Shown here piece by piece: positions 60,001 to 64,000 of a stretch of DNA of 64,000 nucleotides; the first letter of the stretch is position 1; the number at the start of each line of letters is the position of its first letter. The notes beneath the pieces are model-generated. The model made no database searches, was not told where the DNA came from, and saw only the letters and a program-made list of their open reading frames with translations. This DNA comes from Duganella sp. Leaf126 (lineage in GTDB: Bacteria > Pseudomonadota > Gammaproteobacteria > Burkholderiales > Burkholderiaceae_D), in contig NZ_LMNW01000034.1 in NCBI RefSeq assembly GCF_001423125.1, positions 198,936 to 262,935 of the forward strand, in the 5' to 3' direction. The position numbers were made by a program, and so were the translations under genes.

Positions 60001-62970
60001 ATGCCACGCATTATCTTTACCCTGATCGCGCTGATGCTCGTCCTGCTTGCCGATCTTGCGGCGGCTGGAGCAGCGCTGCCGGCCGCCACGACACCGGTGG
60101 CGCCGCAGCCGACCATCATGCAGGCGTTTCACCATCAGGCCTGGAAAGCCGGCAAGGGCGTGCCGGTCCAGATCCACGCGATCACGCAAAGCAGCGACGG
60201 TTACCTGTGGCTGGCCAGCGACGACGGCCTGTACCGCTTCGACGGCACCAACTTCGACCGTATCGACGCCATCGGCGGCCACCGCCTGCGTTCGCCGCAC
60301 GCGATGACCGTGCTGGCGGAGGCCGACGGCGGCCTGTGGGTCAGCTACCGTTACGGCGGCGTCAGTTACTTCAAGAACGACCAGGAAATCTATTACGGCA
60401 AGGACCAGGGCTTTCCCGATGCGATGGCGTTCCAGCTGGCGCGCGGCCCCGACGGTCGCATGTGGGCGACCACCAGCCAGGGTATGGCCAGCCTCGATAA
60501 TGGTCGCTGGGTCATGGCCGACACCGCTCGCGACCTCGGCGCCGAGGCCGGTGTCGTGACGCGCATGCTGTTCGCGCGCGACGGCACGCACTGGATCGCC
60601 AGCGGCAACGGCGCCTATTACCGTGCGCCCGGCAGCGCGCGCTATGTGCGCGCCTGGCCGCGCGGTGTCCACCTCGATCAGCTGACGGAAACCGCAGCCG
60701 GCGACATTCTGGCAAGCAACGGTCTCGCGCACATCTACCGCATCGCGCGCACACCGGTGCCGGCGCAGCCGGTACTGCAAGGCGCTGCCGTCTGGACCGA
60801 CCGCGCCGGCGCGCTGTGGACGGCGCATGCCGACAGCCTCGAATGGCTGCCCGGCGGTGCGCCGGCCGCGCCGCGCCAGGTGCTGGGCCCGACCCAGGGC
60901 TTGAGCGGACGCGAGCCGCAAACCTTTTTCGAGGACCGCGACGGCAATCTCTGGATCGGCACCAATAACGGCCTCGATCGGCTGCGGCGCTGGCGCGTGA
61001 CGCCGGTGCCGGCGGCCATGCGCATCCTGTCGTCGGCCATGGTGCCGGGGCGCGACGCCACCATGTGGATCAGCGAGGACCGGTTGTCGGCGCGCCGCTT
61101 CGATGTCCAGGGCCGGGCGCTGCAGCGGGTGCCGTATCCGTTTGCCATGGGTTTGAACACTGCGGACGGCGGTATCGTGCTGGGTTCGCGCACCGGCATC
61201 TGGTTCGAGGACGGCAACACCCTGATCCCGGCAGCGCCGGAAGCGCTGCGCCAGGACACCGATATCAGCACCTTCGCGCGCGACGGGCAGGGCGTCTGGT
61301 GGGCCAACTTCCGCGGCGTGGCGCTGATGCGCCGCATCGGCGATCAGTGGCAGCCCGCGCGCGACAGCGTGGCAGGGCTGCCGCCTGACCGGCCGCGCAC
61401 CATGCACACGGACGCCGGCGGCCAGTTGTGGCTCGGCTTCCCCCACAGCACGCTGGTACGCTATGCCAACGGCGCCGTGACCGCGTTCGGCGCAGGGCAG
61501 GGGCTCGATCTGGGCGACATCAACGTGGTCTATTCGCGCCGTGGCCGGCTATGGGGCGCCGGCGACAAGGGCGTGGCCTGGTTCGACGGCAGCCGTTTTC
61601 ACGGCCTCGCGCTGGCGGGCGGGCAGGCGCTGCGGGGCGTGAGCGGCATCGTCGAGACGGCAGCAGGGGAGTTGTGGCTGCGCAGCCTCGATGGCCTGTA
61701 CCGGATCGACGCGGTCGAAGTCAGCGGCGCCATCCGCGACGGCAAAGCGGTGCACTACGAGCTGTTCGATATCGATGACGGTGTCGGCCCCCCGATTTCC
61801 CTGGTCGGACCGTTTCCCTCGGTCCTGGAAGCGGGCGACGGCCGCCTGTGGGTGGCCAGTTACGAGGGCGTGGCCACCATCATGCCGGGCGATATCCGGC
61901 GCGACCTGCATGCACCGCTGGTCGAGATCCGCGGCGTCACCAGCAATGGCGTGCATTACCGGCCAGCTGCGCCGCTGCGGCTGCCCGAGGGCAGCAACAA
62001 CCTGGATATCTCGTTCGGCGCACTCAGTCTCACGCGACCGGAACGCACGCAGTTCCGCTACCGCCTGCGCGGCGTCGATACCGACTGGCAGCACGCAGGC
62101 ACCCGGCGCGACATCGTCTACACCAAGCTGCCGCCTGGCCGCTACACGTTCGAAGTCTCGGCCTCGAACGAATACGGCGTCTGGGACAGCAAGGGCGATG
62201 CGCTCGACTTCGAGATCGCGCCGCAGATCTGGCAGGCGACTTGGTTCCGGCTGGCCGCACTGGCCGTGCTGATCGCCATCCTGATTATCTACCACCGCCG
62301 GCGCGTGGCTGCCGCGTCGGCCCGTGCGGCGGAACTGAGCGCCACCCGGCTCGAGGAGCGCGAACGGATCGCGCGCACCCTGCACGACGATCTGCTGCAG
62401 GGCGTCCACGCCCTGGTGCTGAAATGCGCGACCATCCTGTCACGGCTGCCGAAAGACAGCCACGAAGAACGCATCCTCGAGTCGGCGCTGGACCAGGCCG
62501 AAAAGCTGATGGCCAATACCCGTGACGAGGTGATGGCCTTGCGACAGGATCTGTCGTCCGCCCAGATGCTGGCCGACCTCCATGACGACATCGAGAAACT
62601 GGAACCGACCACCGGCGGCCGGCTCAAGCTCGGCGTCTCGCGCGAGCTGGTGCACGTGCGGCCCGACGTGACTCGCGAAGTCTGCCAGATCTTCAAGGAA
62701 GCCGTGATCAACGCCTGCCGGCACTCGCAGGCCACCCGCATCGTCGCCACCATCGCCATCAGCGGCACGCTGCTGGAAGTATCGGTCATGGATAACGGCG
62801 TCGGCATCACGCCGCAGGCGGCAGCATCGGGCATTCCCGGCCACTTCGGCATCGTCGGCATGCGGGAGAGGGTGCAGAAGCTGGGCGCAGTGCTGACCAT
62901 CGAGCGCAATCCGGGCGGCGGCACCGTGTTGCGGTTTGGTCTTGATGTTGGCTACCGCAACTTAGGCTAA
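60001..62970 (+). CDS. Propeller-type sensor histidine kinase (Reg_prop, Y_Y_Y, HisKA_3)
   Basis: This 989-residue sensor has a signal peptide in residues 1-22. Periplasmic propeller repeats follow (SSDGYLWLASDDGLYRFDGT, DRDGNLWIGTNNGLDRLRRW), then a Y_Y_Y domain near 655-740 (FRYRLRGVDTDWQHAGTRRD, LPPGRYTFEVSASNEYGVWD). A membrane helix (LAALAVLIAILIIYHRRRVA) leads to the HisKA_3 box with His near 795 (RERIARTLHDDLLQGVHALV) and a HATPase domain (DNGVGITPQA, GHFGIVGMRERV). Proteins of this build often sense oligosaccharides or other envelope signals. No LuxR-type partner gene follows. Confidence 0.92.
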   Translation: MPRIIFTLIALMLVLLADLAAAGAALPAATTPVAPQPTIMQAFHHQAWKAGKGVPVQIHAITQSSDGYLWLASDDGLYRFDGTNFDRIDAIGGHRLRSPHAMTVLAEADGGLWVSYRYGGVSYFKNDQEIYYGKDQGFPDAMAFQLARGPDGRMWATTSQGMASLDNGRWVMADTARDLGAEAGVVTRMLFARDGTHWIASGNGAYYRAPGSARYVRAWPRGVHLDQLTETAAGDILASNGLAHIYRIARTPVPAQPVLQGAAVWTDRAGALWTAHADSLEWLPGGAPAAPRQVLGPTQGLSGREPQTFFEDRDGNLWIGTNNGLDRLRRWRVTPVPAAMRILSSAMVPGRDATMWISEDRLSARRFDVQGRALQRVPYPFAMGLNTADGGIVLGSRTGIWFEDGNTLIPAAPEALRQDTDISTFARDGQGVWWANFRGVALMRRIGDQWQPARDSVAGLPPDRPRTMHTDAGGQLWLGFPHSTLVRYANGAVTAFGAGQGLDLGDINVVYSRRGRLWGAGDKGVAWFDGSRFHGLALAGGQALRGVSGIVETAAGELWLRSLDGLYRIDAVEVSGAIRDGKAVHYELFDIDDGVGPPISLVGPFPSVLEAGDGRLWVASYEGVATIMPGDIRRDLHAPLVEIRGVTSNGVHYRPAAPLRLPEGSNNLDISFGALSLTRPERTQFRYRLRGVDTDWQHAGTRRDIVYTKLPPGRYTFEVSASNEYGVWDSKGDALDFEIAPQIWQATWFRLAALAVLIAILIIYHRRRVAAASARAAELSATRLEERERIARTLHDDLLQGVHALVLKCATILSRLPKDSHEERILESALDQAEKLMANTRDEVMALRQDLSSAQMLADLHDDIEKLEPTTGGRLKLGVSRELVHVRPDVTREVCQIFKEAVINACRHSQATRIVATIAISGTLLEVSVMDNGVGITPQAAASGIPGHFGIVGMRERVQKLGAVLTIERNPGGGTVLRFGLDVGYRNLG

Positions 62971-63194
62971 AGCGGTAGCTTGAAGTGATTGTGGCTGAAC
63001 AGGTGATGGGCTGGTATAACGTGATGCGCTAAGCATGGGATTCGGGGCGCGAAGAAATCGTCAACAATGAACTTTCTTCAACTTACCCATCATCATTGGC
63101 GGACCTCAGTTTGCTACACTACGACCTTGAATGACTGATCTGCCTGCAAGATCTCGCTAACTGCAAAACGACGCCAGATTCACCGACAAGCAGT

Positions 63195-63647
63195 TCACTC
63201 CGGATGTTGCATAAGTTCAATGGTATGGCCGTCAGGTCCTCGGGTGTAGACCATGATTGTTCCGCTGGGCGCGGTTTGCGGTTCGCCGGTTGCCGTCCAT
63301 CCATAAGGGCGCATGCGATTTAGCATTGCGCGCAGATCGGTCACGGCAAACGTCAAATGAGCCGAACCGACATCACATGGACGTTGCTTTAAAATCAAGC
63401 GGTCTTCCGGTGAATCGTACTCAAGCAGCTCAATTTTGTATCCATCGGGGCCTTGTAGGAGAGCATTTCTTAAATAAGCGCCCGGCACACCGACAACTTG
63501 TTCCATCGCGTGCCCACCGCCAAGCTCTTTGCGGTACACGAGATGAAAGCCGAGAACTTCAGTCCAGAAATCAAGTGCACTATCGATCGACGCCACTGTT
63601 AGTCCAGTGTGCTCGGTGCGTAATACGGTAGAGGTTTGGTCGTTCAT
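63195..63647 (-). CDS. VOC-superfamily (glyoxalase/dioxygenase-like) protein
   Basis: This 150-residue single-chain VOC protein has two beta-alpha-beta-beta-beta modules: HTGLTVASIDSALDFWTEVL then GFHLVYRKELGG, and SAHLTFAVTDLRAMLNRMRP with GPDGHTIELMQHPE. Candidate metal ligands are the His in EHTGLTV, the Glu in KIELLEYD, the His in AHLTFAV and the Glu in TIELMQ. The reaction is unknown. Codon use and base composition are visibly richer in A+T than in the rest of the window, suggesting recent acquisition. The ATG at 63647 (MNDQTS) is chosen over a TTG at 63671. Confidence 0.8.
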   Translation of the reverse strand: MNDQTSTVLRTEHTGLTVASIDSALDFWTEVLGFHLVYRKELGGGHAMEQVVGVPGAYLRNALLQGPDGYKIELLEYDSPEDRLILKQRPCDVGSAHLTFAVTDLRAMLNRMRPYGWTATGEPQTAPSGTIMVYTRGPDGHTIELMQHPE

Positions 63648-63800
63648 AGTGCATTCTGTTATAACAGTCAAGGCCGCAGATTTATGCGAGCGTTAAGAAT
63701 CCGGTTTGGACTTCCCACATTACTTTAACTTCACTAGATGTCGTACAAGCATTTTGGGAAATTCAGTAAGCGTTTTTTTCTATTTTTTGGAAATAAGGTA

Positions 63801-63908
63801 ATGAGATTGCGCCAAGCACTCGTAGCGGCATCCTACTTGGCATCCGGCACAGCCATTGGTGCGACCAATGAACAAACCGATTCTGTCGCACTATCCAGTA
63901 TCCGGTAA
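63801..63908 (+). pseudogene. Start of an exported protein gene, cut by the insertion sequence
   Basis: After AAGG and a short gap, ATG 63801 opens a frame beginning MRLRQALVAASYLASGTAIG, which looks like a signal peptide, followed by ATNEQTDSVALSSIR. The frame ends at a TAA (63906-63908) that lies at the boundary with the insertion sequence. The gene's remainder has presumably been displaced beyond the element. A T-rich leader (63766-63790) precedes it. What the protein was cannot be said. Confidence 0.45.
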
Positions 63909-64000
63909 TCCCCCCATTAATGATGCGCACCAGAAGTAGAGGCTATGCGGCGAGGGCCAATTTCTGAATCGGCGTGATGCCGCCAAGTGCCATGTGTGGC
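63903..64000 (-). mobile_element. Insertion sequence end, IS3-like, entering from the right edge
   Basis: The last bases carry the end of a transposase reading leftward, and the segment GGTAATCCCCCCATTAATG (from about 63904) looks like the terminal inverted repeat. The exact border and any target duplication cannot be fixed without the other end. The group (IS3-like, integrase-core DDE) is judged only from the transposase tail. Confidence 0.6.
63943..63999 (-). CDS. Integrase-core transposase, last 18 codons
   Basis: The frame reads PHMALGGITPIQKLALAA followed by TAG. P-H-x-A-L-G-G-x-T-P is the conserved C-terminal signature of IS3-family orfB and related integrase-core transposases, where it lies just after the last catalytic Glu. 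The rest of the gene is outside the window. Confidence 0.75.
   Translation of the reverse strand, partial: PHMALGGITPIQKLALAA

Overview
The window is a high-GC, gene-dense stretch of a Gram-negative betaproteobacterial chromosome. The CX14CX2C form of QueE (known from Burkholderia), a betaproteobacterial-type porin, an exosortase-style EPS initiating transferase, many GGDEF, chemoreceptor and histidine-kinase proteins, and a TonB receptor beside a pectate lyase together suggest an Oxalobacteraceae member (Massilia/Duganella/Pseudoduganella group). That taxon is an inference from protein style. I saw no rRNA, tRNA or CRISPR array. Base composition is uniform until about 63.0 kb, after which the DNA is visibly richer in A+T and ends inside an insertion sequence.

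Layout. 0-7.3 kb: the start of a propeller-type sensor (cut by the left edge), a 2-hydroxyacid dehydrogenase, a chemoreceptor and a very large MASE1-CHASE hybrid kinase. 7.5-13.6 kb: a LytTR remnant, purT, two envelope proteins, a divergent LysR/NAD(P)-binding pair and a purine permease. 13.6-19.1 kb: two diguanylate cyclases flanking a secreted nuclease with a translationally coupled small acidic protein, then a NarX-like kinase. 19.2-27.8 kb: housekeeping operons queE-queD-tadA-ldcA, ybiT-nadA-nadC, and converging nadB-GNAT. 28-31.3 kb: an apparently collapsed exopolysaccharide locus. Its first gene is an in-frame chimera of an initiating sugar transferase and the C-terminal half of a TviB-type UDP-sugar dehydrogenase, followed by an intact TviC-type epimerase. 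31.3-36 kb: an Hpt protein with decayed copies of its own 3' end beside it, an alpha-E/ATP-grasp pair, a PRC-barrel protein and a DUF455 ferritin-like protein. 36-41.7 kb: a Tat-exported PaoABC-type aldehyde oxidoreductase and a TerC-CBS-CorC membrane protein. 41.7-46.8 kb: a broken VOC gene, then a TonB receptor and PL10 pectate lyase behind a cluster of GntR-like palindromes. 46.9-48.4 kb: a KfrA-like DNA-binding protein and a DUF2726 protein.

48.4-57.1 kb holds a complete biotin-independent malonate decarboxylase operon (mdcA-B-C-D-E-madL-madM-mdcG-mdcH, minus strand) with a divergent LysR regulator. It encodes uptake (MadLM), synthesis and attachment of the 2'-(5''-phosphoribosyl)-3'-dephospho-CoA prosthetic group (MdcB, MdcG), its priming (MdcH) and the catalytic complex (MdcA, C, D, E). 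A chemoreceptor-porin pair follows the regulator directly. The window closes with a second propeller-type sensor kinase, a VOC protein, the signal-peptide stub of a gene cut by an insertion sequence, and the transposase tail of that element.

The observations most worth following are the chimeric EPS gene, the nuclease plus acidic partner, the chemoreceptor-porin unit next to the malonate operon, the palindrome cluster before the pectin-type TonB receptor, and the tandem decayed Hpt 3' ends.
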